A stretch of DNA of 64,000 bases from Acetobacter suratthaniensis (lineage in GTDB: Bacteria > Pseudomonadota > Alphaproteobacteria > Acetobacterales > Acetobacteraceae): assembly GCF_017377745.1 (NCBI RefSeq), contig NZ_JAFVMG010000009.1, positions 49,114-113,113 of the forward strand. Direction: 5' to 3'. The translations under genes were made by a program, and so were the position numbers. The notes below the pieces were generated by a model. The model had not been told where the DNA came from, did no database searches, and was given only the letters and a program-made list of their open reading frames with translations. Below are positions 36,779-46,422 of this stretch, piece by piece (position 1 is the first letter of the stretch; every line of letters begins with the position of its first letter).

Positions 36779-37486
36779 TCAGGACGGCGGGCCTTCGTGT
36801 TCCGGCCCGGCCATGTCCAGCAGTGTCTGCAGCACCCGCACGCGCTCGGTCAGGCTTGCCGCATCAAGCAATGCCTGTTTTTCCGCCGGAGGGAAAGGAC
36901 AGATCATGGGCAGGGTAACCAGCAGCATGCTGTCATCCATCTGTTCGATGAGCGACCAGCGGGCATCCAGCCCTTTGCTGTGGAAATACCGGCGCATGGA
37001 CTCAAGCAGATGGGCGCGGTCAAATGGCTCGGACGGGATTTCGTTCAGATCACCCGCGAAGGTGGAGGCATCAATCCGCCCCACACGGTAGCCACGGCGC
37101 GGCGTGGTCTCGCGCAGGAGCCTAAAGCGCGTCACCCCGGACAGGGTAATGGCGTATGTGCCATCGGCCCGCTCGGTAAAGGAGGCAATCCGCCCCAGTG
37201 TGCCCACGCCATACAGAGGCGGGGCGGCATTGTCCTCGTCATCCTCCTCGCGCCAGCGGGGCTGGATCAGCCCCAGCAGACGGTTGGTGGCCAGCGCGTC
37301 CTCCACCAGCGCCACGTAGCGCGGCTCGAACACATTGAGCGGTAGCCGCCCACGCGGGAACAGCAGCACCCCCGAAAGCGGAAACAGCCCCACTTCCGGC
37401 GGCATGTCCGCCAGCGTCATGTCCTGTACGCGCGGAATGCGACGGGGGATGTCATCTTCCGCGAAAGGAGAGACGCGCGTACCCAT
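36779..37486 (-). CDS. LON substrate-binding domain protein
   Basis: A 235-residue protein consisting of the N-terminal substrate-recognition domain of Lon without ATPase or protease parts. The beginning VGLFPLSGVLLFPRGRLPLNVFEPRYVALVEDAL and the middle LGRIASFTERADGTYAITLSGVTRFRLL are typical. In alphaproteobacteria this stand-alone gene commonly follows the thioredoxin/TPR gene, as it does here with a 3-bp gap, suggesting a joint role in protein quality control. The molecular function has not been shown. Confidence 0.9.
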   Translation of the reverse strand: MGTRVSPFAEDDIPRRIPRVQDMTLADMPPEVGLFPLSGVLLFPRGRLPLNVFEPRYVALVEDALATNRLLGLIQPRWREEDDEDNAAPPLYGVGTLGRIASFTERADGTYAITLSGVTRFRLLRETTPRRGYRVGRIDASTFAGDLNEIPSEPFDRAHLLESMRRYFHSKGLDARWSLIEQMDDSMLLVTLPMICPFPPAEKQALLDAASLTERVRVLQTLLDMAGPEHEGPPS

Positions 37487-37489
37487 GTG

Positions 37490-38425
37490 TTACGAGAACA
37501 GCAGCGATGACAGGCGGCGGCGGGCCGCGAGGGTATCGGGGTCATCATGCCCCCATGCCTCGAAAAACCGCAGGAGCTGCTGACGGGCGGCACCGTCTTT
37601 CCAGCCCCGGTCAGCCCGGATGACATGCAGCAGCTCGGCTGCGGCATCCGCCCTCCGGCCTGCCGCATTCAGCGCTGTGGCCAGTTCGCAGCGGGCTTCG
37701 AAATCCTCGGGATTGGCAGCAAGGCGGGCCTGAATGCCCTCCATGGCTTCAGCCGCCTGACGGCCTTCGCGCTTGAGTTCGAGCGCTGCGCGCGCACCTG
37801 CCACTTCGGGAGCATTGGTGATTTTTTCCGGCACGTCCGCCAGAGCAGCGGCGGCGGATTCTTCATCATCCAGTGCCAGCATGGCGCGCACCAGACCGCC
37901 CCAAGCCCGGGGGTTTTCCTCTTCCTCACCAATAACAGAGGAATACAGCTCGGCCGCAACATCCGGGCGGCCGGTTTCCAGCGCGGTATCGGCTTCGTGC
38001 AGGCGTTCGGTGGCGGGTAGCGTGCCGCCGCCACTGGCCTTGAGCACGGTTTCAACAAATTTCTTCACGCCGCTTTCAGGTTGCGCCCCCTGAAACACAT
38101 CAAGGATCTGGCCTTTCCAGAACGCCGCCACCAGCGGAATGGACTGGAGCGGCAGCCCCACCTGTGCAAGCTGGGCCGCCAGCGCACGGTTGGCCTCGAT
38201 ATCGACCTTAACCAGCCGCACCTTACCCTTGGCCGCGCGTACGACCTTTTCCAGCACGGGGGCAAGCTGCTTACACGGCCCGCACCAGTCCGCCCAGAAA
38301 TCCACCAGAACCGGAACGGCGCGGCTGGCCTCGATCACGTCCTCCATAAAGGTGTCTTGCGTGCCGTCCTTAATCAGATCCGCCTGTGCGCCTGCCGTAT
38401 CCGGCTGGCCGATGAGCTGTTCCAT
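37490..38425 (-). CDS. Thioredoxin-fold protein with TPR domain, YbbN/CnoX type
   Basis: A 311-residue cytoplasmic protein with an N-terminal thioredoxin domain carrying an intact CGPC site (VDFWADWCGPCKQLAPVLEKV, about residues 40-60) and a C-terminal helical repeat region (LETGRPDVAAELYSSVIGEEEENPRAWGGLVRAML onwards) ending in the conserved RRRLSSLLFS. E. coli CnoX works as a chlorine-activated holdase that hands substrates to GroEL and DnaK. The CXXC here resembles the redox-active Caulobacter-type form. It heads a four-gene run on the minus strand. Confidence 0.9.
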   Translation of the reverse strand: MEQLIGQPDTAGAQADLIKDGTQDTFMEDVIEASRAVPVLVDFWADWCGPCKQLAPVLEKVVRAAKGKVRLVKVDIEANRALAAQLAQVGLPLQSIPLVAAFWKGQILDVFQGAQPESGVKKFVETVLKASGGGTLPATERLHEADTALETGRPDVAAELYSSVIGEEEENPRAWGGLVRAMLALDDEESAAAALADVPEKITNAPEVAGARAALELKREGRQAAEAMEGIQARLAANPEDFEARCELATALNAAGRRADAAAELLHVIRADRGWKDGAARQQLLRFFEAWGHDDPDTLAARRRLSSLLFS

Positions 38426-38584
38426 CGGTTCTGTTCCCTGCTCTGGCCACGGCGCGCCGTGGCGTGTCTGTTCTTGCTGTCCTAGATGGGCAATCTTGCC
38501 CCACAGGGCAAGACCTCAGAAAATCACGTCCGAAGGGATCTGGCGGGGGAGGATTGCACGTAACCCCATTCTGGCCCCATACTA

Positions 38585-38599
38585 GGACAAAACAGGAAC
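38585..38599. promoter_or_regulatory. Possible LexA (SOS) half-site pair upstream of uvrA
   Basis: GGACAAAACAGGAAC fits GAAC-N7-GAAC, the alphaproteobacterial LexA direct repeat, with one mismatch. It ends 16 bp before the uvrA ATG. uvrA is a usual SOS gene, which supports the assignment, but one mismatch in eight fixed positions is weak evidence by itself. Confidence 0.4.
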
Positions 38600-38615
38600 A
38601 GCGGCAGGGCGTTCA

Positions 38616-41600
38616 ATGGCACAGTCAGCAAAGCGGCGCAAAACCCGGACTACCCCGGAGCAAGACACCCCAACGCCCGAGCGGCAGGACAGCCCGGCCC
38701 AGCCGCCCGCAACCCAGCAGCAGGCCGCCCTGCCGCAAAAGGGGGCCATACACGCAACGCCGCAAAGCTGGGGGCCGCAGGCCATCCGTGTGCGCGGTGC
38801 GCGTGTACATAACCTCAAGAATATTGACATCGACATCCCGCGTGACCGGCTGACAGTCATGACCGGGCTTTCCGGCTCGGGCAAATCCTCTTTGGCGTTT
38901 GACACCATCTACGCCGAAGGGCAGCGCCGCTACGTGGAAAGCCTGTCCGCCTATGCGCGCCAGTTTCTGGAACTGATGGGCAAGCCCGATGTCGAGTCCA
39001 TCGAGGGGCTTTCTCCCGCCATTTCCATCGAGCAGAAAACCACCTCCAAAAACCCGCGCTCCACAGTGGGCACCGTAACCGAAATCTATGACTACATGCG
39101 CCTGCTCTGGGCGCGGGCCGGGGTGCCGTATTCCCCCGCCACGGGTCTGCCCATCGAAGCACAGACCATCAGCCAGATGGTGGATCGGGTTCTGGCCCTG
39201 CCCGATGGCCTGCGCCTGATGCTGCTGGCCCCCGTTATCCGCGACCGCAAGGGTGAATACCGCAAGGAACTGGCCGAACTCCAGCGCAAGGGTTTTACCC
39301 GCGTGCGGGTGGATGGCACGCTGTACGATATTGCCGAAGTCCCGAGCCTTAACCGCAAGCTGCGCCACACGGTAGAAGTGGTGGTGGACAGACTGGTGGT
39401 GAAGGAAGGCATCCAGACCCGTCTGGCAGACAGCCTTGAAACCGCACTGGGCCTGTCCGACGGCATTGTCTATGCCGAGGAAGTGCGCCGTGACGGCAAC
39501 GAGGAAGAGGCCGAAAAACTCGTGTTTTCCTCGCGCTTTTCCTGCCCTGTCAGCGGTTTTACGCTGGAGGAGATCGAGCCGCGCCTGTTCTCCTTCAACG
39601 CGCCGCAGGGAGCCTGCCCTGCCTGCGATGGTCTGGGTTCTGAAACTTTTTTCAACCCTGCGCTGGTGGTGCCCGACACACGGCTTTCGTTGCGCAAGGG
39701 GGCCATAGCGCCGTGGAAAGATGCCAAATCCCCCCTGCTGGAACAGACACTCGAAAGCCTTGCCGCCCATTTCGACATTGACATGGACACCCCCTGGCAA
39801 GACCTACCCGAAACCGCACGCACCGGTATTCTGGAAGGGGTGGATGACAGTGTGGTGTTCACCTACCGCGAGGGCCGCAAGGCGTACGCCGTTACCAAAC
39901 CGTTTGAAGGCGTGCTGAAAAGCCTTGAAAAACGCCTCCGCGCCACCGACAGCATGTGGGTGCGCGAGGAGCTTTCGCGCTATCAGTCCGAAAAACCCTG
40001 CCATGCCTGCCACGGCGCACGGCTCAAGCCCGAAGCACTGTCGGTGCGCGTGGCCAACGCCACCATTGCGCAAGCGGCCGACCTGCCGATTGGCGAGGCG
40101 CTGGAATGGTTCGGCACAGTGCTGCCCACCCTTACCCCCCAGCGTGCGGATATTGCCCAGCGCATCCTGCGCGAAATTACCGAACGGCTGAAATTTCTCG
40201 ATGATGTGGGGCTGGATTACCTGACCCTCTCGCGCGGGTCGGCCACACTCTCTGGTGGGGAAAGCCAGCGTATCCGGCTGGCCAGCCAGATCGGCTCGGG
40301 GCTGACAGGCGTGCTCTACGTGCTGGATGAACCCTCGATCGGGCTGCACCAGCGCGATAACGAGCGCCTGCTGGGTACGTTGCAGCGGCTCAAGACGCTG
40401 GGCAACACGCTGATCGTGGTTGAACATGATGAGGACGCCATCCGCAGTGCTGACTGGCTGGTGGATATGGGGCCGGGAGCCGGGTTAAACGGCGGGCAGG
40501 TTATTGCCGCAGGCACGCCCGAACAGGTCGCCCGTGTGCCTGAAAGCCTGACAGGGGCTTACCTTTCGGGCCGCAGGCGTATTGAAGTGCCAGCCACCCG
40601 GCGCAAGGTGGACAAAAAGCGCCAGATCATTCTTGAAGGGGCCACCGGCCACAACCTGCGTAACGTTACAGCCAGCTTTCCCCTTGGTACCTTTACCTGC
40701 GTGACCGGGGTTTCAGGCTCGGGCAAATCCACGCTGGTGCTGGATACGCTGTACCGCGCCCTGTCGCGCCAGCTCATGGGTACGGCCACAACACCCGAGC
40801 CTTACCAGCGTATCCGGGGGGTGGAGCTGCTCGACAAGATTATCGACATCGACCAGTCCCCCATCGGGCGTACACCGCGCTCCAACCCCGCGACCTATAC
40901 CGACCTGTTCACCCCCATCCGCGACTGGTTTGCCGAACTGCCTGAAAGCAAGGCGCGCGGCTACAAGGCGGGGCGCTTCTCCTTCAACGTCAAGGGCGGA
41001 CGGTGCGAGGCCTGTCAGGGCGATGGGCTGCTCAAGATTGAAATGCACTTCCTGCCCGATGTGTATGTGACCTGCGATACCTGCAAGGGCGCACGCTACA
41101 ACCGCGAAACACTTGAAATCCGTTTCCGGGGCAAGAGCATTGCCGATGTGCTGGCCATGAGCGTGGATGAGGCCTACCCCTTCTTTTCCGCCCAGACGCG
41201 CATCCGCGACCGGCTGGCCATTTTGCAGAAAGTGGGGCTTGGATATCTGACACTGGGCCAGCAGGCCACCACCCTGTCGGGCGGGGAGGCGCAGCGCGTC
41301 AAGCTTTCCAAGGAACTGGCGCGCCGGGCCACAGGGCGTACGCTCTATATTCTGGATGAACCCACAACCGGCCTGCACACCGAGGACGTACGTAAACTGC
41401 TGGAAGTGCTGCACGCGCTGGTGGATCAGGGTAATACGGTGGTGGTGATCGAACATAATCTCGAAGTCATCAAAACCGCAGACTGGATTATTGATGTCGG
41501 GCCGGAGGGGGGCAGCGGCGGCGGTCGCATTCTGGTGGAAGGCACACCCGAAACCATTGCCGCCTGTGCGCAGAGCCATACGGGCCGCTTTCTCGCCCCC

Positions 41601-41648
41601 CTGCTCGATCCCGCCGCCCAGACACCCTCGCAGACAAAGAGCCGCTAA
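38616..41648 (+). CDS. uvrA: Excinuclease ABC subunit A
   Basis: Damage-recognition ATPase of nucleotide excision repair, 1010 residues. It has an N-terminal Ala/Pro/Gln-rich extension of about 45 residues, Walker A motifs [10 protein letters not shown] and [10 protein letters not shown], two ABC signatures ([17 protein letters not shown] and [17 protein letters not shown]), and zinc modules ([35 protein letters not shown] followed by CDTCKGARY). The product works with UvrB and UvrC. A LexA-like site sits in front of the start. Confidence 0.98.
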   Translation: MAQSAKRRKTRTTPEQDTPTPERQDSPAQPPATQQQAALPQKGAIHATPQSWGPQAIRVRGARVHNLKNIDIDIPRDRLTVMTGLSGSGKSSLAFDTIYAEGQRRYVESLSAYARQFLELMGKPDVESIEGLSPAISIEQKTTSKNPRSTVGTVTEIYDYMRLLWARAGVPYSPATGLPIEAQTISQMVDRVLALPDGLRLMLLAPVIRDRKGEYRKELAELQRKGFTRVRVDGTLYDIAEVPSLNRKLRHTVEVVVDRLVVKEGIQTRLADSLETALGLSDGIVYAEEVRRDGNEEEAEKLVFSSRFSCPVSGFTLEEIEPRLFSFNAPQGACPACDGLGSETFFNPALVVPDTRLSLRKGAIAPWKDAKSPLLEQTLESLAAHFDIDMDTPWQDLPETARTGILEGVDDSVVFTYREGRKAYAVTKPFEGVLKSLEKRLRATDSMWVREELSRYQSEKPCHACHGARLKPEALSVRVANATIAQAADLPIGEALEWFGTVLPTLTPQRADIAQRILREITERLKFLDDVGLDYLTLSRGSATLSGGESQRIRLASQIGSGLTGVLYVLDEPSIGLHQRDNERLLGTLQRLKTLGNTLIVVEHDEDAIRSADWLVDMGPGAGLNGGQVIAAGTPEQVARVPESLTGAYLSGRRRIEVPATRRKVDKKRQIILEGATGHNLRNVTASFPLGTFTCVTGVSGSGKSTLVLDTLYRALSRQLMGTATTPEPYQRIRGVELLDKIIDIDQSPIGRTPRSNPATYTDLFTPIRDWFAELPESKARGYKAGRFSFNVKGGRCEACQGDGLLKIEMHFLPDVYVTCDTCKGARYNRETLEIRFRGKSIADVLAMSVDEAYPFFSAQTRIRDRLAILQKVGLGYLTLGQQATTLSGGEAQRVKLSKELARRATGRTLYILDEPTTGLHTEDVRKLLEVLHALVDQGNTVVVIEHNLEVIKTADWIIDVGPEGGSGGGRILVEGTPETIAACAQSHTGRFLAPLLDPAAQTPSQTKSR

Positions 41649-41652
41649 CCCC

Positions 41653-42660
41653 ATGCTGCCCCGGCCCCACCTGCTGGCACAGGGCCTGCCCGCCTTGGCC
41701 CCTGTTCCTCCGCCCCCGCACGGTGCCGCCGGGCACCCTCCCTCCGGCAGGGTGCTCACCCGCAGGGCGGGCCAACCGGTGGCAAACAGGCCAGAACCGG
41801 CAAAAGGGCCATCAGGGCGTGTCCTGTCCGGGCTTGTGGCCGGGCTAGCGGCCTGTCTGGCGGTTAATCTGGCGGCCTGCGCCCCCGCCAGTGCTGCCGC
41901 GCCTGATTGTACGCGCCTCCCTGCCTCTGTTCTGTTCGAGCAACGCACATGGACTGAAATACAGGAGGGCCTGGCCTGTGGTGTCCGCACCGTCATTATT
42001 CCCGTGGGGGGGACAGAGCAGAGCGGGCCTTATATTGCCGTGGGCAAGCATAATGTGCGGGTTATGGCGCAGGCCCAACGCATTGCCCGCACCGTGGGCG
42101 ACACGCTGGTGGCCCCCGTCATGGCCTATGTACCCGAAGGTGGCACAAAGCCCCGCACCAGCCACATGCGCTTTGCCGGAACACTGAGCATTCCGCCTGA
42201 CGTGTTTGAAAAACTCGTCCTTTCAGCGGCTGAAAGCCTGCGCGTGCAGGGTTTCAGCCTTGTCGTGCTGCTGGGCGACCACGGAGGCTATCAGACACAG
42301 CTCCGTCAGGCGGCGGACACCCTCAACACCGCATGGCGCGGCACGGGAGCCAAAGCCCTGTATGTGCGCGATTATTATGATGTCCTGCCCCACCAGTATG
42401 CTGACTGGCTGAAGAAAAACGGCCATGCAGGCGAAGTCGGGCTGCATGCCGAACTCTCGGATACCGCGCTGATGCTGGCGGTTGATCCCGCTATGGTGCG
42501 CCAGCAAGCCCTGCATGCAGGGCCGCCCCCCAGTGCCGCGCAGGGCATTTACGGCGGCGACCCGCGCGGAGCAACTGCCGCACTGGGCCAGCCGGGGCTG
42601 GATATGCAGGTGCGTGCCGCAACACAGGCCATAGAGTCAGCCCGCGCCCACCAGCCATAA
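41653..42660 (+). CDS. Creatininase-family amidohydrolase-like lipoprotein
   Basis: 335 residues with a long Pro-rich N terminus, then a signal-like segment LVAGLAACLAVNLAACAPAS whose LAAC resembles a lipobox. The creatininase fold follows: VRTVIIPVGGTEQSGPYIAVGKHNVR, AYVPEGGTKP, FSLVVLLGDHGGYQ and a C-terminal GDPRGATA. In creatininase the metal site reads EQHGPHLP...TD; here the histidine is serine and the aspartate region reads KHN, as in a subgroup of the family. The substrate is unknown and the enzyme is probably exported. The true start may be inside, closer to the signal. It lies 4 bp after uvrA. Confidence 0.75.
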   Translation: MLPRPHLLAQGLPALAPVPPPPHGAAGHPPSGRVLTRRAGQPVANRPEPAKGPSGRVLSGLVAGLAACLAVNLAACAPASAAAPDCTRLPASVLFEQRTWTEIQEGLACGVRTVIIPVGGTEQSGPYIAVGKHNVRVMAQAQRIARTVGDTLVAPVMAYVPEGGTKPRTSHMRFAGTLSIPPDVFEKLVLSAAESLRVQGFSLVVLLGDHGGYQTQLRQAADTLNTAWRGTGAKALYVRDYYDVLPHQYADWLKKNGHAGEVGLHAELSDTALMLAVDPAMVRQQALHAGPPPSAAQGIYGGDPRGATAALGQPGLDMQVRAATQAIESARAHQP

Positions 42661-42792
42661 ACCGTAAAGGGAATTTAAAGTCCGCTGAATGGACGCTCCC
42701 CACGACGCCATGCTAGATACAGCGCCGGTTTTTCGGGGCAATGGCCCCGTAAGGGACAGCCGCGCAAAGCGTGTATACAAAGGCATAATGTC

Positions 42793-44232
42793 ATGGGTGT
42801 AAAACGGTATCTGGCATCGGCGGCGGCCCTGACTGGGCTTCTGGCCGCAAACGCCACACTGGGCGGGCAGCTTGCCCATGCACAGGACTGGAGCTGGCAG
42901 AGCGATCTTTCACGCCCCGTCAGCAACGCACCTGCGGCACCGCAGGCCACCCCCGCGCCAACAGCCCCCGCCGCAACGCAAGCCGTACCCACCACGGTGC
43001 CGCAGGCAGGGAACGCCGCCACCACACCCGTTATCCCCCCGGCTGTCATACCCCCGGCTACAACGGCTGCGACCGCACCCGGCACACCGGTGGCAAAAGC
43101 GGACGATGTTCCGCTCACGCCCCTGCCCGAGCAGGCCATAACCCACAGTAATGCGGCGCAGACCATTGCAGGCATGCCGCCCGTCATCAATCCGCTCAAC
43201 CTGTATAGCGAGACCGCATCCGGCCATATCGCCCCGGAAGTGGCGCAGGATCTGGCGCGTATCTATGTGCCTAATCTGCGCTCGAACGATGTGTCCGTTA
43301 TCGACCCGGCCACCAATACCGTGGTTGACCGCTTCAAGGTTGGTCGTGGGCCGCAGCATGTCGTTCCCTCATGGGATCTGCGCACCCTGTGGGTGACCAA
43401 CAATGCCGAAGGCAGCACCAATGGCAGCCTGACCCCCATTGACCCGCGCACCGGCAAACCCGGCACCGCTGTTACAGTGGATGACCCCTACAACATGTAT
43501 TTCACGCCCGATGGCCGTTCCGCCATTGTGGTGGCCGAAGCCCGCCGCAGGCTGGACTTCCGTGACCCGCACAGCATGGTGTTGCAGGGCTCGGTGGAAG
43601 CGCCGCACTGTGCGGGCATTAACCACGCCGCTTTTGCCATTGATGGACGCTATGCAATCTTTACCTGCGAGTTCGGCGGCTATGTGGTCAAGATTGATAC
43701 CGTCAACCGTAAGGTGCTCGGCTATCTCAAGCTGACATCGGGCGGCATGCCGCAGGATATTCTGGTCTCGCCCGATGGCCGCACGTTCTACGTGGCTGAC
43801 ATGATGGCCGATGGCGTGTTCATGGTCGATGGCGACAGCTTCCGCCAGACCGGCTTCATCCATACCGGTGTGGGTACGCATGGGCTGTACCCCACGCGGG
43901 ATGGCAAGCAGATGTACGTGGCCAACCGTGGCTCACACCTGATCCACGGCCGCCCCCACAGCAAGGCGGGCGGGGTGTCGATCATTGATTTCGCCACCAA
44001 CACGGTTGTAGCCAACTGGCCCATTCCCGGCGGTGGCAGCCCGGATATGGGCAATGTCAGTGCGGATGGCAAAAGCCTATGGCTGTCAGGCCGGTTTGAT
44101 GATGTGGTGTACCGCTTCGATACCCAGACCGGGGCGGTTATCAAAATCCCTGTCGGGGCGGAACCGCATGGCCTGACCGTCTGGCCCCAGCCCGGCCGCT
44201 ACAGCATTGGCCATACTGGCATCCTGCGCTGA
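42793..44232 (+). CDS. Secreted YVTN-type beta-propeller protein
   Basis: A 479-residue exported protein: signal peptide (to AHAQDWSW), a 70-residue Ala/Pro/Thr-rich linker, then a propeller built of YVTN-like repeats (RIYVPNLRSNDVSVIDPATNTVVDRFKVGRG, QMYVANRGSHLI, VSIIDFATNTVVANWPIPGGGSPDMGNVSADGKSLW). The repeats resemble cytochrome cd1 heme-d1 propellers and surface-layer YVTN proteins, but no heme motif (CXXCH) is present. The function is unknown; such proteins often assist periplasmic redox or metal handling. It is 132 bp after the creatininase-like gene. Confidence 0.83.
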   Translation: MGVKRYLASAAALTGLLAANATLGGQLAHAQDWSWQSDLSRPVSNAPAAPQATPAPTAPAATQAVPTTVPQAGNAATTPVIPPAVIPPATTAATAPGTPVAKADDVPLTPLPEQAITHSNAAQTIAGMPPVINPLNLYSETASGHIAPEVAQDLARIYVPNLRSNDVSVIDPATNTVVDRFKVGRGPQHVVPSWDLRTLWVTNNAEGSTNGSLTPIDPRTGKPGTAVTVDDPYNMYFTPDGRSAIVVAEARRRLDFRDPHSMVLQGSVEAPHCAGINHAAFAIDGRYAIFTCEFGGYVVKIDTVNRKVLGYLKLTSGGMPQDILVSPDGRTFYVADMMADGVFMVDGDSFRQTGFIHTGVGTHGLYPTRDGKQMYVANRGSHLIHGRPHSKAGGVSIIDFATNTVVANWPIPGGGSPDMGNVSADGKSLWLSGRFDDVVYRFDTQTGAVIKIPVGAEPHGLTVWPQPGRYSIGHTGILR

Positions 44233-44375
44233 GCAGACCCCGCCCTTACCGCCATCTGGCGCGGTAGGGGCGGCAATTCCCGTACAGGACTTGTGTTGTC
44301 CTTATTCCAGTGCCAACTGAATAGGCATGTAAGGCAACAACACGGCACACGCCCCACTGATCGGAACCGGCAAGC

Positions 44376-44936
44376 ATGTTTATCGAAACCGAAGGCACCC
44401 CCAACCCCGCCACGCTCAAGTTCCTGCTTGGCCGCACTGTCATGGGAGACGCGGGAACGGTTGATTTCATTGATGCCGACACCGTAGCCGGTCGGTCTCC
44501 TCTGGCGGATGCCCTGTTTGCCATCCCCGGTGTGGCACGGGTTTTCCTTGGCAATGACTTTGTGTCCGTCACCAAGGCAGACGGCACGGAATGGGAAGAC
44601 CTGCGCGCACAGGTTCTCTCCACCCTGATGGATCATTTCGTGGCGGGCCTGCCCATCGTGGCTGATGGTGCGGGAATTACCGAAGACGCCATCGCCCCTG
44701 AAGATGTGGAAATCGTCACCCAGATCAAGGAACTGCTGGATACGCGCGTGCGCCCGGCCGTGGCGGGCGATGGGGGGGATATTGTCTTCCGTGGCTATCG
44801 CAACGGTGTGGTGCGCCTGACCATGCAGGGGGCGTGTTCGGGCTGCCCGTCCTCACGCGCGACCCTCAAGCACGGGGTGGAAAACATGCTGCGCCATTAC
44901 GTGCCGGAAGTGGTTTCCGTCGAACAGGTGGACTGA
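44376..44936 (+). CDS. nfuA: Fe-S cluster carrier NfuA/NifU-like protein
   Basis: A 186-residue iron-sulfur carrier. The N-terminal domain starts FIETEGTPNPATLKFLLGR, as in mitochondrial NFU1, and the C-terminal NifU domain has IKELLDTRVRPAVAGDGGDIVFRGYRNG and the cluster-binding CXXC in LTMQGACSGCPSSRATLKHGVE. It delivers [4Fe-4S] clusters to apo-enzymes. It heads a tight four-gene run (gaps of 6, 2 and 2 bp) with the nitroreductase, tsaB and rimI. Confidence 0.94.
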   Translation: MFIETEGTPNPATLKFLLGRTVMGDAGTVDFIDADTVAGRSPLADALFAIPGVARVFLGNDFVSVTKADGTEWEDLRAQVLSTLMDHFVAGLPIVADGAGITEDAIAPEDVEIVTQIKELLDTRVRPAVAGDGGDIVFRGYRNGVVRLTMQGACSGCPSSRATLKHGVENMLRHYVPEVVSVEQVD

Positions 44937-44942
44937 ACAGCC

Positions 44943-45710
44943 ATGGCCGACGAACGCCACGAGCAGACAGGCGGGCAGGGCGCTACCCCGGCCCATGACG
45001 CCCTAACGGCGGGCAGCGGGGCTGACAGCACCGTGGCAGAAACCACCGTGCCGGAAAACACCGGCACGGGCAGCACTCTGCCCCCCGCGCAGGACGACAG
45101 CCAGCCCACCCCCCTGCCGGAGGGCGCGTTGGCCCAGACAGCACTCGACCAGCTTTTTGGCACGGCGCGTACACCACGCCGCTGGAGCACCCGCCCGGTT
45201 GCCGATGACGTGCTGCGCCAGCTCTACACACTGGCAAGCCTTGGCCCGACCTCGGGCAACTGCTCTCCCGCGCGGCTGGTTTTCCTGAAAGGAACGGATG
45301 CCCGCGAGCGCCTGCGCCCGGCTCTTTCAGCTGGCAATGTCAATCGTGTCATGGGGGCGCCGGTCATTGCCATTGTGGCGCATGACCCGCTGTTTTTCGA
45401 ACAGTTGCCCGTTCTTTGCCCCGGTGAAGACCTGCGCTCATGGTTTGCGGCGGATGTAGGCCTGTCGGAAGAAACCGCCTTTCGCAACGGCACGTTGCAA
45501 GGGGCTTACACAATCATGGCGGCACGGGCACTGGGGCTGGATGTGCTGCCTGTTTCAGGCTTTGACCAGTCGATGGTGGAAGACGCCTTTTTGGCGGAAA
45601 CCGGCTGGCGGGCCAATTTTCTGCTCTGCCTCGGCCATGGTGATCTGACTGGCCTGCCCCCCCGCGCACCGCGTCTGGATTTCGCGCAGGCCTGCCGCGT
45701 GGTGGACTGA
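44943..45710 (+). CDS. Nitroreductase-family oxidoreductase (RutE-like)
   Basis: Flavin-dependent reductase of 255 residues. After an acidic, low-complexity leader of about 60 residues comes the nitroreductase fold with FGTARTPRRWSTRPVADDVLRQLYTLASLGPTSGNCSPARLVFLKG (FMN-binding RRW and PTSGN), LQGAYTIMAARALGLDVLPVSGFD and the C-terminal FLLCLGHGD. This arrangement matches malonic semialdehyde reductase RutE and related reductases. No rut operon is present, so the substrate is not certain. The long leader suggests the start could be downstream. Confidence 0.85.
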   Translation: MADERHEQTGGQGATPAHDALTAGSGADSTVAETTVPENTGTGSTLPPAQDDSQPTPLPEGALAQTALDQLFGTARTPRRWSTRPVADDVLRQLYTLASLGPTSGNCSPARLVFLKGTDARERLRPALSAGNVNRVMGAPVIAIVAHDPLFFEQLPVLCPGEDLRSWFAADVGLSEETAFRNGTLQGAYTIMAARALGLDVLPVSGFDQSMVEDAFLAETGWRANFLLCLGHGDLTGLPPRAPRLDFAQACRVVD

Positions 45711-45712
45711 GC

Positions 45713-46420
45713 ATGCCCGCACGTTTTCTCGTTCTTGATGCCAGCCCGGCCGGAGAGGCCGCCAGAGGGCTGGCCGCCTGCCTTGATCGGCACGGCCCCG
45801 CGCTCTCCCTCGTCAGCCAGTGTGAGGAAGCGGGCAAGCAGGCAGCGGAGGGCATCAACCTGCTGGCCGCCCGCGCACTGGAACAGGCAGGCTGGGCCAC
45901 CCAGCCCCATACCGATACCCCGGCCCCCAAACCCGACTGCGTGGCGGTTGTGGTCGGGCCCGGTTCTTTTACCGGACTGCGCGCTTCATGCGCGGTGGCG
46001 GCGGGCTATGCGCTGGGCGTTGGGGCGGAACTGGTGGGGGTCAGCCGGGCCGAAGCGCTGGCTCCGGCACTGGATACCGAACTGGCCCGCCATGACGGGC
46101 TGGCTGGCTGGCTGCTTGTAACATCGGCCCGCCGTGGCCGGGTGTTTATACAAGATCATCAGGGTGGGTTGCAGGCGGTCAGCGTAGCCGATTGGCAGCC
46201 CCCCGCAGGCCGCTGGCTGGTAGCGGGTGATGCCGCCGAAGCCCTGACATTCGATCACCCCGTGCGCAGCGCATCCAGCACGCCCGATGCCGCACAGATT
46301 GCCCGGGCGGCCCTGCGCCGTCTTGCAGGCGATCTGCCGCCCCTTCCGGCCCTGCCACTCTATGTGGACCCGCCCGAAGCCAAATTACCTGCGGACGGAT
46401 TGCGGGCTGCCCCCGTCTGA
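45713..46420 (+). CDS. tsaB: tRNA threonylcarbamoyladenosine biosynthesis protein TsaB
   Basis: A 235-residue ASKHA-fold partner of TsaD for making t6A37 in ANN-decoding tRNAs. It starts ARFLVLDASPAGEAARGLAACL, with the conserved VVVGPGSFTGLRASCAVAAGYALGV about residues 79-102 and VSRAEALAPAL. The gene is 2 bp from both the nitroreductase gene and rimI, the common alphaproteobacterial tsaB-rimI pairing. Confidence 0.93.
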   Translation: MPARFLVLDASPAGEAARGLAACLDRHGPALSLVSQCEEAGKQAAEGINLLAARALEQAGWATQPHTDTPAPKPDCVAVVVGPGSFTGLRASCAVAAGYALGVGAELVGVSRAEALAPALDTELARHDGLAGWLLVTSARRGRVFIQDHQGGLQAVSVADWQPPAGRWLVAGDAAEALTFDHPVRSASSTPDAAQIARAALRRLAGDLPPLPALPLYVDPPEAKLPADGLRAAPV

Positions 46421-46422
46421 TC

